From Stenotrophomonas indicatrix (lineage in GTDB: Bacteria; Pseudomonadota; Gammaproteobacteria; Xanthomonadales; Xanthomonadaceae), in NCBI GenBank assembly GCA_041545745.1, contig CP168152.1:2292001-2356000 (forward strand): a DNA stretch of 64,000 nucleotides, written 5' to 3'. Made by a program: the position numbers and the translations under genes. This document shows, piece by piece, positions 16,503 through 24,196 of this stretch. The notes beneath the pieces were generated by a model that made no database searches, was not told the origin of the DNA, and worked only from the letters and a program-made list of their open reading frames with translations. Each line of letters begins with the position of its first letter. The first letter of the stretch is position 1.

Positions 16503-17690
16503 TTACGGTAGTTCGTGGGGAAAAGGCAGGCGAACATAGGGAAGATCCTTCATCTGCGACGCGCCGAACGCTTTGTAGTTGGCGCGCCCCTGCGTCAGGC
16601 TGAGACTTCCGTTTGGGCCGTCGCGTACGACGTCCGCGTCGTAGTCGTCCTGTCCATCGTCTTCCCAGAAACAGACAGCACATATTCTGAACGTCCCGCG
16701 CTCGTCGAGTGTCCTGTGGCCGCAGCACGGACAGCGCAGCGGAAGATCCGGGGTCTGCACCAATTGCACTGACATTTGAGCCAAGCACTCATCACCCGCA
16801 CGCATCCGGTAGTGCTCCACCCATTCCATGGATTGTGCGATGCCACCGAAGGGAAACAGATGCGGGCTGACCTGCCCATGGGCTTCGGTCAACCCGTCCA
16901 CCAGGCGATTCACGAACACATCCGGCCCAGCCCTACCCAGCAGGCGGCCGATGGAGATGCCGTACCGCGACAGCATCGAGGTGCTTGCAGCTACGCCGCA
17001 CATCGCCGCATAGCGTACAAGCCGCGCGATGCTGGCGGGCCCGGGAACGCCGACCAGCACCGGATGGGTGATGCCACGGGCGCGCAGTTCATTCAACCAG
17101 GCCAGCACGACATCCGCATCGAATGCGAACTGGGTGATCACAAGCGGTGCCATGCCTCGCGCTTCAATGCGCTGGCACTTGCGTTCAAGCACGCGCCACC
17201 GATCGGCGCTGGTCATCACCGGATGACCTTGCGGATGCCCGCCCACCCCCACAACCTTGATGCCGGCGCGCTCGAGGACACCGCTCTCGATGATCGATTC
17301 ACTGTCGGCGAACGGCCCGGCAGGTGTGGAGAGATCCCCCGCAATCACCAGACAGCGCTCGACGCCAGCGTCGATCACGGCACGGTCGATGAAGTGCTCA
17401 AGCGCCGCACGGGAGCCGATCCGGCGTGCGGACAGGTGTGGCATCGGCTCGAACCCCAGTTCGCGCACTGTGCGCGCTGCGGCCAGTCGCGCAGTGTCGT
17501 TCTCGCTCGGCAGGTAAGGAATGGAGATCGTCGTCCCCCGTGCGATGCGGGCGGCCTCGGCACGCAGCGCAGGCATGGCCTTGGCGCTCACTTCCAATGA
17601 AACGGCGCTGATGAAGGCCTGCGCCCGCTGCGCGCGGGCAGCAGAGTCCTTCAACGTCGGCCCCAAATGGTCGATGCCACGTGACATCAT
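16503..17690 (-). CDS. Methylenetetrahydrofolate-reductase-like protein fused to a C-terminal CPCC cysteine-rich domain
   Basis: 395 residues. Residues 1-300 are MetF-like: the Glu of S-L-E (E33), Asp119 in A-G-D, G-H-P-x-G-H-P near 151-157, and I-T-Q-F-A-F-D with Gln187. These correspond to the catalytic Glu, the FAD-contacting Asp and the substrate-contacting Gln of E. coli MetF. Residues about 317-390 are a separate domain starting C-P-C-C-G (Cys320, 322, 323), then I-C-A-V-C (Cys337, 340) and F-W-E-D-D-G-Q-D-D, the signature of the CPCC family. The fusion is unusual. Its start overlaps the MetR stop, so the two form one operon, opposite the MesX/MesD operon. It may move a methyl group to or from folate for methionine synthesis (inference). 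Confidence 0.82.
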   Translation of the reverse strand: MMSRGIDHLGPTLKDSAARAQRAQAFISAVSLEVSAKAMPALRAEAARIARGTTISIPYLPSENDTARLAAARTVRELGFEPMPHLSARRIGSRAALEHFIDRAVIDAGVERCLVIAGDLSTPAGPFADSESIIESGVLERAGIKVVGVGGHPQGHPVMTSADRWRVLERKCQRIEARGMAPLVITQFAFDADVVLAWLNELRARGITHPVLVGVPGPASIARLVRYAAMCGVAASTSMLSRYGISIGRLLGRAGPDVFVNRLVDGLTEAHGQVSPHLFPFGGIAQSMEWVEHYRMRAGDECLAQMSVQLVQTPDLPLRCPCCGHRTLDERGTFRICAVCFWEDDGQDDYDADVVRDGPNGSLSLTQGRANYKAFGASQMKDLPYVRLPFPHELP

Positions 17691-18601
17691 CCAGCTCCGC
17701 GCAGGTTGCCGGCGCTGGCGGAGCTGTGCCGCGCCAGCTCGACAAACGCCTGAAGGTAATCGATGCCGGTATCCGCCTCGCGCGCGCCCAGGTAGATCTG
17801 CTTTGGAATGCCTCGCGCACCCAGCCGCACCGGCACCACGTCCATGCGGGCGGCGTACTCCTCCACCAGCCAGCGCGGCATGGCGGCCACGCCACGGCCA
17901 CTGGCCACCATCTGCATCATGATGTCGGTGGTTTCAATGGCCTTGTGCCGCCGCGGCGTGATCCCGGCCGGCAGCAGGAACTGGTTGTAGATGTCCAGGC
18001 GCTCGAACGGCACCGGGTAGCTGATCAGCACTTCCTGGCTGAGCTGGCGCGGCTTTACGTGGTCCACCTTGGCCAGCGCGTGGCCCTTGGCCACGACCAG
18101 CACCTGCTCGTAATCGAAGACAGGGACGAACTTCAGGCCCGGCTTCAGCAGCGGGTCGGGCGTGACCAGCAGGTCGATCTCGTAGCCGAACAGCGCACCG
18201 ATGCCGCCGAACTGGAACTTCTGCTTGACGTCCACATCGACGTCGGGCCAGGCGGCCAGATAGGGCGAGACGACCTTCAGCAGCCACTGATAGCAGGGGT
18301 GGCATTCCATGCCGATGCGCAGCGCACCGCGCTCGCCCTGTGCGAACTGGCCCAGCCGTTCCTCGGCCAGGTCCAGCTGCGGCAGCACCCGGTTGGCCAC
18401 CGCCAGCAGGTACTGGCCGGCCTGGGTCAGGCGCAGGCTGCGGCCTTCGCGCAGCCAGACATTGGTGCCCAACTGCTGCTCCAGCTTCTTCATGCTGTGG
18501 CTCAGGGCCGACTGGGTCAGGTTCAGCACGCCTGCGGCAGCGGTCAGAGAGCCTTGCTGTTCGACCTGCTGCACGATGCTGAGATGGATCCGCTCCAACA
18601 T
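17687..18601 (-). CDS. metR: MetR-type LysR regulator
   Basis: 304 residues from the ATG at 18601; a GTG 15 bases upstream is possible. The DNA-binding helix has Q-S-A-L-S-H-S-M-K-K-L-E. The effector domain carries E-C-H-P-C-Y-Q-W-L near residue 93, the MetR hallmark (E-C-H-T-C in E. coli), then F-D-Y-E-Q-V-L-V-V and V-A-A-M-P-R-W-L-V-E. E. coli MetR senses homocysteine and activates methionine synthase genes. The gene is divergent from FMN reductase-MesX-MesD, which it most likely activates, and is followed by the MetF-like fusion. Confidence 0.82.
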   Translation of the reverse strand: MLERIHLSIVQQVEQQGSLTAAAGVLNLTQSALSHSMKKLEQQLGTNVWLREGRSLRLTQAGQYLLAVANRVLPQLDLAEERLGQFAQGERGALRIGMECHPCYQWLLKVVSPYLAAWPDVDVDVKQKFQFGGIGALFGYEIDLLVTPDPLLKPGLKFVPVFDYEQVLVVAKGHALAKVDHVKPRQLSQEVLISYPVPFERLDIYNQFLLPAGITPRRHKAIETTDIMMQMVASGRGVAAMPRWLVEEYAARMDVVPVRLGARGIPKQIYLGAREADTGIDYLQAFVELARHSSASAGNLRGAG

Positions 18602-18606
18602 GACGA

Positions 18607-18620
18607 TGAATCTCACTCAT
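18607..18620. promoter_or_regulatory. MetR-box-like sequence
   Basis: TGAATCTCACTCA matches the MetR consensus TGAA-N5-TTCA with one mismatch, and the 4-base arms ATGA and TCAT frame it. It begins just before the MetR start codon, in the spacer shared with the FMN reductase operon. One mismatch makes this tentative. Confidence 0.35.
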
Positions 18621-18777
18621 GGATTGGTGAAGTAATACCATTTTACGTCATGGGAAGGGCTGGCTAGCATCGGCTCATGCCTTCGGCTACCTGCCAGCCC
18701 GGTCTCCTCGCCGGCCTGCAGCACTGCGCCCCTGCAGATCATCCCGAAGGAGCCCCTCCCCAGCTGAAAGCGAAGAG

Positions 18778-19359
18778 ATGACCCGCCCCCTCCGTATCGT
18801 CGCCGTTTCCGGCGGTCTGCAGCGCCCCTCTAGGGCCGCGACCCTGGCCGAGCACCTGCTGGACCTGATCGGCGAAGGCGCCCCCTGCGATCAGCATCTG
18901 ATTGAACTGGGTGAGCTGGCGCCGCAGTTGGCCGGTGCGCTCCGGCGCTCGCAGTTGCCCGAAACCGTGGAGCGGCAGTTGGCCGCTGTCGAGCAGGCCG
19001 ATGGGCTGGTGGTGGCCACGCCGGTCTACCGCGGCTCGTACACCGGCCTGTTCAAGCACTTTTTCGATTTCATCGACCAGGACGCGCTGATCGACACGCC
19101 CATCCTGCTGGCCGCGACAGGCGGCAGCGAGCGCCATGCGCTGGTGATCGACCATCAACTGCGGCCGCTCTTCAGCTTCTTCCAGGCCCGCACCCTGCCC
19201 TTGGGCGTCTACGCGACCGACCGCGATTTCGCCAACGGCCGCGTACACGACGAAGCGCTGATGCAGCGGGCGCGCCTGGCGGTACAGCGGGCCATGCCGT
19301 TGCTTGCCCTCTCCCATCGCGCAGCACCTGTTCCCCTTGTGGCCGCTGCCGCTCTCTGA
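18778..19359 (+). CDS. NAD(P)H-dependent FMN reductase (MsuE-like)
   Basis: 193 residues of flavodoxin fold. It starts with I-V-A-V-S-G-G-L-Q-R-P-S-R-A-A-T-L-A, the phosphate-binding loop, and carries the flavin-edge motif T-P-V-Y-R-G-S-Y-T-G-L-F-K. Relatives supply reduced FMN to two-component monooxygenases such as alkanesulfonate oxidases. It is the first gene of the MesX-MesD operon, suggesting that MesX or MesD chemistry consumes reduced flavin and oxygen (inference). The stop is followed 58 bases later by mesX. Confidence 0.82.
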   Translation: MTRPLRIVAVSGGLQRPSRAATLAEHLLDLIGEGAPCDQHLIELGELAPQLAGALRRSQLPETVERQLAAVEQADGLVVATPVYRGSYTGLFKHFFDFIDQDALIDTPILLAATGGSERHALVIDHQLRPLFSFFQARTLPLGVYATDRDFANGRVHDEALMQRARLAVQRAMPLLALSHRAAPVPLVAAAAL

Positions 19360-19417
19360 ACGCCGACTGCCATCGACCTGCATTCGGATGTTACCCCCGC
19401 AAACCGGAACGCCGCCC

Positions 19418-20395
19418 ATGACGAGCAACAACTTCACCTTCAGCATCACCCGTATTCCTTTCAACGAGGATTACCAGCCCGCTGACGGCACGCGCATCAC
19501 TACCAACTTCGCCAACCTGGCCCGCGGCGAATCCCGCCAGGAAAACCTGCGCAACACGCTCGGCATGATCAACAACCGCTTCAATGATCTCGCGCACTGG
19601 GACAATCCGAGCGCGGACCGCTATGTCGTCGAGCTGGACATCATCTCCGTGGAGATGCACATCGATGGCAGCAACGGCAGCGATACGTTCCCGTTGATCG
19701 AGGTGCTGCGGCCGACCATCGTCGACACCCTCACCGGTACGCGCACCGAAGGCATTGTCGGCAACAATTTCTCTTCCTACGTGCGCGACTACGATTTCAG
19801 CGTGGTACTGCCCGCCAGCAACGAGGGCAAGGCCACCTTCGGCATTCCCGACGGCTTTGGCGATCTGCACGGCAAGCTGTTCCAGCACTTCCTGGAGTCG
19901 GAGGCCTACCGTGCGAACTTCAGCAAGGCGCCTGTCATCTGCATCAGCGTCTCCAGCAGCAAGACCTACCACCGCACCGAGAACCATCACCCCATCCTGG
20001 GCGTCGAGTACCGGCAAGGCGAGTTTTCGCCGACCGACCAGTACTTCGACAAGATGGGGCTGCAGGTGCGCTACTTCATGCCGCCTGGCAGCGTTGCGCC
20101 GCTGGCGTTCTACTTCCAGGGCGACCTGCTGGGCGACTATTCGAACCTGGAACTGATCGGCACCATCAGCACCATGGAGGCCTTCCAGAAGATCTACCGC
20201 CCCGAGATCTACAACGCCAATTCCGTAGCGGGCAAGGTCTACCAGCCCAGCCTGAAGCACCAGGACTATTCGTCCACCCGCATCGTCTACGACCGCGAAG
20301 AACGCAGCCAACTGGCGGTCAAGCAAGGCCGGTTCACTGAAGAACACTTCATCAAGCCGTATCGCGCCGTGCTTGAGCAGTGGGCCGCCCGCTGA
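19418..20395 (+). CDS. mesX: MesX (DUF1852), partner of folate-independent methionine synthase
   Basis: 325 residues from ATG 19418. The N-terminus F-T-F-S-I-T-R-I-P-F-N-E-D-Y begins the DUF1852 family, which has no catalytic motif that can be read. Known: DUF1852 proteins were named MesX because they are required with the MesD methionine synthase in aerobic bacteria. Its exact chemistry and the methyl donor are, to my knowledge, not settled. It lies between an FMN reductase and mesD, 40 bases before the latter, which matches that pairing. Confidence 0.85.
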   Translation: MTSNNFTFSITRIPFNEDYQPADGTRITTNFANLARGESRQENLRNTLGMINNRFNDLAHWDNPSADRYVVELDIISVEMHIDGSNGSDTFPLIEVLRPTIVDTLTGTRTEGIVGNNFSSYVRDYDFSVVLPASNEGKATFGIPDGFGDLHGKLFQHFLESEAYRANFSKAPVICISVSSSKTYHRTENHHPILGVEYRQGEFSPTDQYFDKMGLQVRYFMPPGSVAPLAFYFQGDLLGDYSNLELIGTISTMEAFQKIYRPEIYNANSVAGKVYQPSLKHQDYSSTRIVYDREERSQLAVKQGRFTEEHFIKPYRAVLEQWAAR

Positions 20396-20435
20396 TCCAT
20401 CGATTTTCCATTTGCCCCCCAGGACACAAGACGCA

Positions 20436-21476
20436 ATGTCGACGAAGAATCTGCTCCCCACCTCTACTGCTGGCAGCCTGCCCAAGCCGTCCTGGCTTGC
20501 ACAGCCTGAAACGCTCTGGTCGCCCTGGAAGCTGCAGGATGAAGCGCTGCTGGAGGGCAAGCAGGACGCCCTTCGCTTGTCCCTGCAGGAACAGCAGCAC
20601 GCCGGCATCGACATTGTCAGTGACGGCGAACAGACGCGACAGCACTTCGTCACCACCTTCATCGAACACCTCAGCGGCGTCGATTTCGAGAAGCGTGAAA
20701 CCGTCCGTATCCGCGACCGCTACGACGCCAGCGTGCCCACCGTGGTGAGCGCTGTCAGCCGCCCGAAGCCCGTGTTTGTGGAAGATGCGAAGTTCCTGCG
20801 TAGGCAGACCACGCAGCCGATCAAATGGGCGCTGCCGGGTCCGATGACCATGATCGACACCCTGTATGACGCGCACTACAAGAGCCGCGAGAAGCTGGCT
20901 TGGGAGTTCGCGAAGATCCTCAATGAGGAAGCCAAGGAGCTGGAGGCGGCTGGCGTGGACATCATCCAGTTCGACGAACCTGCGTTCAATGTGTTCTTCG
21001 ACGAAGTGAACGACTGGGGCGTGGCCGCGCTGGAGCGTGCGGTCGAAGGGCTCAAGTGCGAAACGGCGGTGCATATCTGCTATGGCTATGGCATCAAGGC
21101 CAACACCGACTGGAAGCAGACGCTGGGTTCGGAATGGCGCCAGTATGAAGAGTCGTTCCCGAAGCTGCAGACGTCCAGCATCGACATCATCTCGCTGGAA
21201 TGCCACAACTCGCACGTACCGATTGACCTGATCGAGCTGGTGCGCGGCAAGAAGGTGATGGTCGGTGCCATCGATGTGGCCTCCAGCGTAGTGGAGACAC
21301 CGGAAGACGTGGCCAACACCCTGCGCAAGGCGCTGCAGTTCGTGGATGCCGACAAGCTCTACCCCAGCACCAACTGCGGCATGGCGCCGTTGTCGCGTGA
21401 TGTGGCAAGAGGCAAGCTGCGCGCGCTCAGCGCGGGCGCACAGATCATCCGCGAGGAGCTTCTGGCACAGGGCTGA
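20436..21476 (+). CDS. mesD: MesD, core MetE-type methionine synthase
   Basis: 346 residues, the catalytic half of cobalamin-independent MetE without the N-terminal folate-binding half. All four zinc ligands are visible: His213 and Cys215 in V-H-I-C-Y, Glu255 in S-L-E-C-H, and Cys314 in T-N-C-G. The homocysteine-contact motif F-D-E-P-A-F is near 179-184. It transfers a methyl group to homocysteine. The family lacking the N-terminal half and paired with MesX is folate-independent. The start at 20436 follows GGACAC-rich spacing after mesX; an earlier ATG would add 21 unrelated residues. MetR is the inferred activator. Confidence 0.87.
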   Translation: MSTKNLLPTSTAGSLPKPSWLAQPETLWSPWKLQDEALLEGKQDALRLSLQEQQHAGIDIVSDGEQTRQHFVTTFIEHLSGVDFEKRETVRIRDRYDASVPTVVSAVSRPKPVFVEDAKFLRRQTTQPIKWALPGPMTMIDTLYDAHYKSREKLAWEFAKILNEEAKELEAAGVDIIQFDEPAFNVFFDEVNDWGVAALERAVEGLKCETAVHICYGYGIKANTDWKQTLGSEWRQYEESFPKLQTSSIDIISLECHNSHVPIDLIELVRGKKVMVGAIDVASSVVETPEDVANTLRKALQFVDADKLYPSTNCGMAPLSRDVARGKLRALSAGAQIIREELLAQG

Positions 21477-21491
21477 GCGGGACGGGGCCGC

Positions 21492-21528
21492 GCGCCAGTG
21501 CCGGAGCCCTCCACTCCCGCACTGGCGC
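21492..21528. terminator. Bidirectional terminator between mesD and the depolymerase
   Basis: A perfect 10-base stem, GCGCCAGTGC at 21492-21501 and GCACTGGCGC at 21519-21528, with a 17-base loop. It sits between two convergent genes. There is no T-run, so termination is likely but not certain. Confidence 0.55.
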
Positions 21529-21554
21529 CGCCCCCCTGCTCCTGCGCCCCACAC

Positions 21555-22559
21555 TCAGCGCTGCTGATCCTTCAGGAACAGCCACGTAATCAACGTGGCA
21601 TCCGGCCCCTTGGGGTCGGTGAACGGCAGCCCGGTCTGGCTGCCGCTCCAGGCATGCCCCATCCCCTGCACCACGTAATGCTGGACCAGCGTCCTGCCGC
21701 CGTAGGTGTAGGTATCGACCGTATAGGCGCGCCCATCCGGCACCTGGCCGTGGAAGGTGTTGGTCGGCACATACTTCACCGAGCCGTTGTCCAGGCCATC
21801 GTCGGCCAGATCATTGGTCTGCAGGAACTGGCGCACGGCCTGCTGCCCGTTCACCGGGTTCACCGTGGCGTCGGCGGTGCCATGGAACACCAGCACCGGC
21901 AGCGGTCGCGGTGACGGCGAACCCGAGCACTGCCAAGCCAGCCGCCCGTTGCTGTCCGGTGAGTAGATGCTACCGGCCAACAGCGCGTAGGCACTGCCGG
22001 AGATCGTGGTCGCGCCCTTGTACATGCCGCCGGAGTGGATCGCGCCCGCAGCGAACACATCCGAATAGCAGGCCAGCATGATCGAGGTCATCGCCCCCCC
22101 AGCGGAAATGCCAGTGACGTAGACCCGATGCGGATCGATGCTGTAACCCGCTTTTACCTTGTCCACGATGCCCGCCAGGATCGAGGCCTCGCCACTGTCG
22201 CGCGCCTGGTTGATCGGCAACTGCCAGTTCCAGCAGCGTGCCGGATTGGAGGTTACGTTCTGCCGCGGGTAGACCACGATGAAGCCTTCAGTGTCGGCCA
22301 CCTCGTTGAAACCGGAGGCCTCGCCCATCAGGTTCGGCCCGGTCACGCAGCCGTGCAGCACCAGCAACAGGGGCAGCGGCTGCGTTTGGTCGTAGCCTGC
22401 GGGCACCCATACCTGGTACTCGCGGGCGCCGAACAGATTGCCGTACAGGCCGACATCCCAATGCCCGGGTAGGTCTGCCGCAAATGCGGTGCCCGTCGTG
22501 GCCAGCCAGGTGCACAGCAGCAGCATCAACGCCTTGATTGAATCGCTTCCAGATTTCAT
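21555..22559 (-). CDS. Secreted short-chain polyhydroxyalkanoate depolymerase / LpqC-like esterase
   Basis: 334 residues with a signal peptide ending near A-F-A-A-D (residue 28). The domain holds the oxyanion motif L-H-G-C (residues 68-71), R-C-W-N-W, and the lipase box G-I-S-A-G-G with catalytic Ser152. These are typical of the PHB depolymerase catalytic domain. There is no linker or substrate-binding domain, so it may act on amorphous polymer or oligomers. It is 87 bases downstream of the GntP gene on the same strand. Polymer degradation outside the cell is inferred from the neighbours. Confidence 0.82.
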   Translation of the reverse strand: MKSGSDSIKALMLLLCTWLATTGTAFAADLPGHWDVGLYGNLFGAREYQVWVPAGYDQTQPLPLLLVLHGCVTGPNLMGEASGFNEVADTEGFIVVYPRQNVTSNPARCWNWQLPINQARDSGEASILAGIVDKVKAGYSIDPHRVYVTGISAGGAMTSIMLACYSDVFAAGAIHSGGMYKGATTISGSAYALLAGSIYSPDSNGRLAWQCSGSPSPRPLPVLVFHGTADATVNPVNGQQAVRQFLQTNDLADDGLDNGSVKYVPTNTFHGQVPDGRAYTVDTYTYGGRTLVQHYVVQGMGHAWSGSQTGLPFTDPKGPDATLITWLFLKDQQR

Positions 22560-22646
22560 GACCAGATCCTCATGCGTGAGTCGTGGATGAAGTGGTACCG
22601 GAAATCCTCGTGGACCGACCTTCCAGAGGGTGCTGCGACGCCGCTG

Positions 22647-24050
22647 TCAAACCCAGCCGGTGGCGTAGTAGATGCCGATCACCACGAACACCGCGAGGGT
22701 CTTGATGACGGTCACTGCGAAAATGTCCTTGTAGGCTTGCCGATGGGTCAGCCCGGTCACCATCAGCAGGGTGATGACAGCGCCGTTGTGCGGCAGGCTG
22801 TCCATGCCACCGGAGGCCATCGCGGCAACACGATGCAGCACCTCCATCGGGATGCCGGCGGCCTGCGCATTGGCGATGAAGGTCTCCGACATTGCCGCCA
22901 GGGCGATGCTCATGCCGCCCGATGCAGAGCCGGTGACGCCAGCCAGGCCGGTTACGGTGACCGCTTCGTGCAGCAGGGGATCCTTGATGGCACCCAGCGC
23001 ATTGGCCACTACCATGAAGCCCGGCAACGCGGCGATGACCGCGCCGAAGCCATATTCCGAAGCGGTGTTCATGGCTGCCAGCACTGCACCACTGATCGCT
23101 GCCTTGGTGCCCTCGGCAAACCGGGTCACCACCGGGCGCCAGGCCAGCGCCAGCACCGACAGGATGCCAACCAGCAGCGCACCCAGCACAGCCCAGATTG
23201 CGGTGATCTTCGCCACGTTCTGCACCACCGGCGCGGTGCTGCCCATGATCGACGGTACGAAGCTGTGCTCGGCGCCGTACCAGTGCGGCAAGCCCAGGGT
23301 GAACAGCTTGTTGGACACGAACACCAGCAGCAGCGGCAGCACGGCAATGCCCGCATGTGCCAGATGAGTGCCAGCGAACGGTGTGGGCTCGTTCACCAGG
23401 GTGGCCGGGTCACCGTAGCCCTCGCCACTGCGCACCGCCGCGCGACGACGCCACTCCAGGTAGGCCATGCCCACCGCAAGAACGAACACACTGCCCAGCG
23501 TACCCAGCACCGGAGCGGCCCAGGTATCGGTGCCGAAGAACGTGGTCGGGATGATGTTCTGGATCTGCGGCGTGCCAGGCAATGCGTCCATGGTGAAGCT
23601 GAAGCCGCCCACCCCCAGCGTGGCCGGAATCAGGCGCTTGGGAATGTTGCTCTGGCGGAACATCTCGGCCGCGAACGGATAGACCGCGAACACCACCACG
23701 AACAATGACACGCCGCCGTAGGTGAGCAGGCCCGACACCAGCACGATCGACAGCATCGCCCGCTGCGGTCCGAACAAGCGGATCGCCGCACCCACGATCG
23801 AGCGGGAGAAGCCGGACAGTTCGATCAGCTTGCCGAACACCGCGCCCAGCAGGAACACCGGGAAGTAGAGCTTGAGGAAGCCGACCATCTTGTCCATGAA
23901 CAAGCCGGTGAACATCGGTGCCACCAGCGAGGGATCGGTCAGCAGCACGGCGCCCAGTGCGGCGATGGGCGCGAACAGGATCACGCTGTAGCCGCGGTAG
24001 GCCACCAGGATGAGGAAGGCCAGCGCTGCAAGTACGATCAGTAACGACAT
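22647..24050 (-). CDS. GntP-family permease
   Basis: 467 residues, at least 12 hydrophobic segments. The GntP-like features are G-G-V-S-L-F-V-V-V-F-A near the start of the central half, G-F-S-F-T-M-D-A-L-P-G-T-P-Q and S-G-G-M-S-I-A-L. This family imports gluconate and other hydroxy acids with protons. In other bacteria members near PHB depolymerases or 3-hydroxybutyrate genes carry 3-hydroxybutyrate, which is the best guess here. Depolymerase and permease form an operon, divergent from the TonB receptor. Confidence 0.82.
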   Translation of the reverse strand: MSLLIVLAALAFLILVAYRGYSVILFAPIAALGAVLLTDPSLVAPMFTGLFMDKMVGFLKLYFPVFLLGAVFGKLIELSGFSRSIVGAAIRLFGPQRAMLSIVLVSGLLTYGGVSLFVVVFAVYPFAAEMFRQSNIPKRLIPATLGVGGFSFTMDALPGTPQIQNIIPTTFFGTDTWAAPVLGTLGSVFVLAVGMAYLEWRRRAAVRSGEGYGDPATLVNEPTPFAGTHLAHAGIAVLPLLLVFVSNKLFTLGLPHWYGAEHSFVPSIMGSTAPVVQNVAKITAIWAVLGALLVGILSVLALAWRPVVTRFAEGTKAAISGAVLAAMNTASEYGFGAVIAALPGFMVVANALGAIKDPLLHEAVTVTGLAGVTGSASGGMSIALAAMSETFIANAQAAGIPMEVLHRVAAMASGGMDSLPHNGAVITLLMVTGLTHRQAYKDIFAVTVIKTLAVFVVIGIYYATGWV

Positions 24051-24106
24051 ACGGCGCTTCCGGGTGGGGACGCGCCCAGTATCCGGATCTGGCGACCGCT
24101 GCCGAC

Positions 24107-24120
24107 TGGACCTAGGTCCA
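24107..24120. promoter_or_regulatory. Perfect 14-base palindrome in the permease/TonB spacer
   Basis: TGGACCTAGGTCCA reads the same on both strands and sits between the start codons of the divergent GntP and TonB receptor genes. A related repeat lies before the oligomer hydrolase at 31893. It is a candidate site for the LuxR-type regulator of the island. Confidence 0.55.
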
Positions 24121-24196
24121 CTCGCCGGCGTGCCACGGCGCCGCTAGCCTGGGCAGCATGGGTGGCAATGGGCCATCTGCCTTGGGGGAGGACCGA

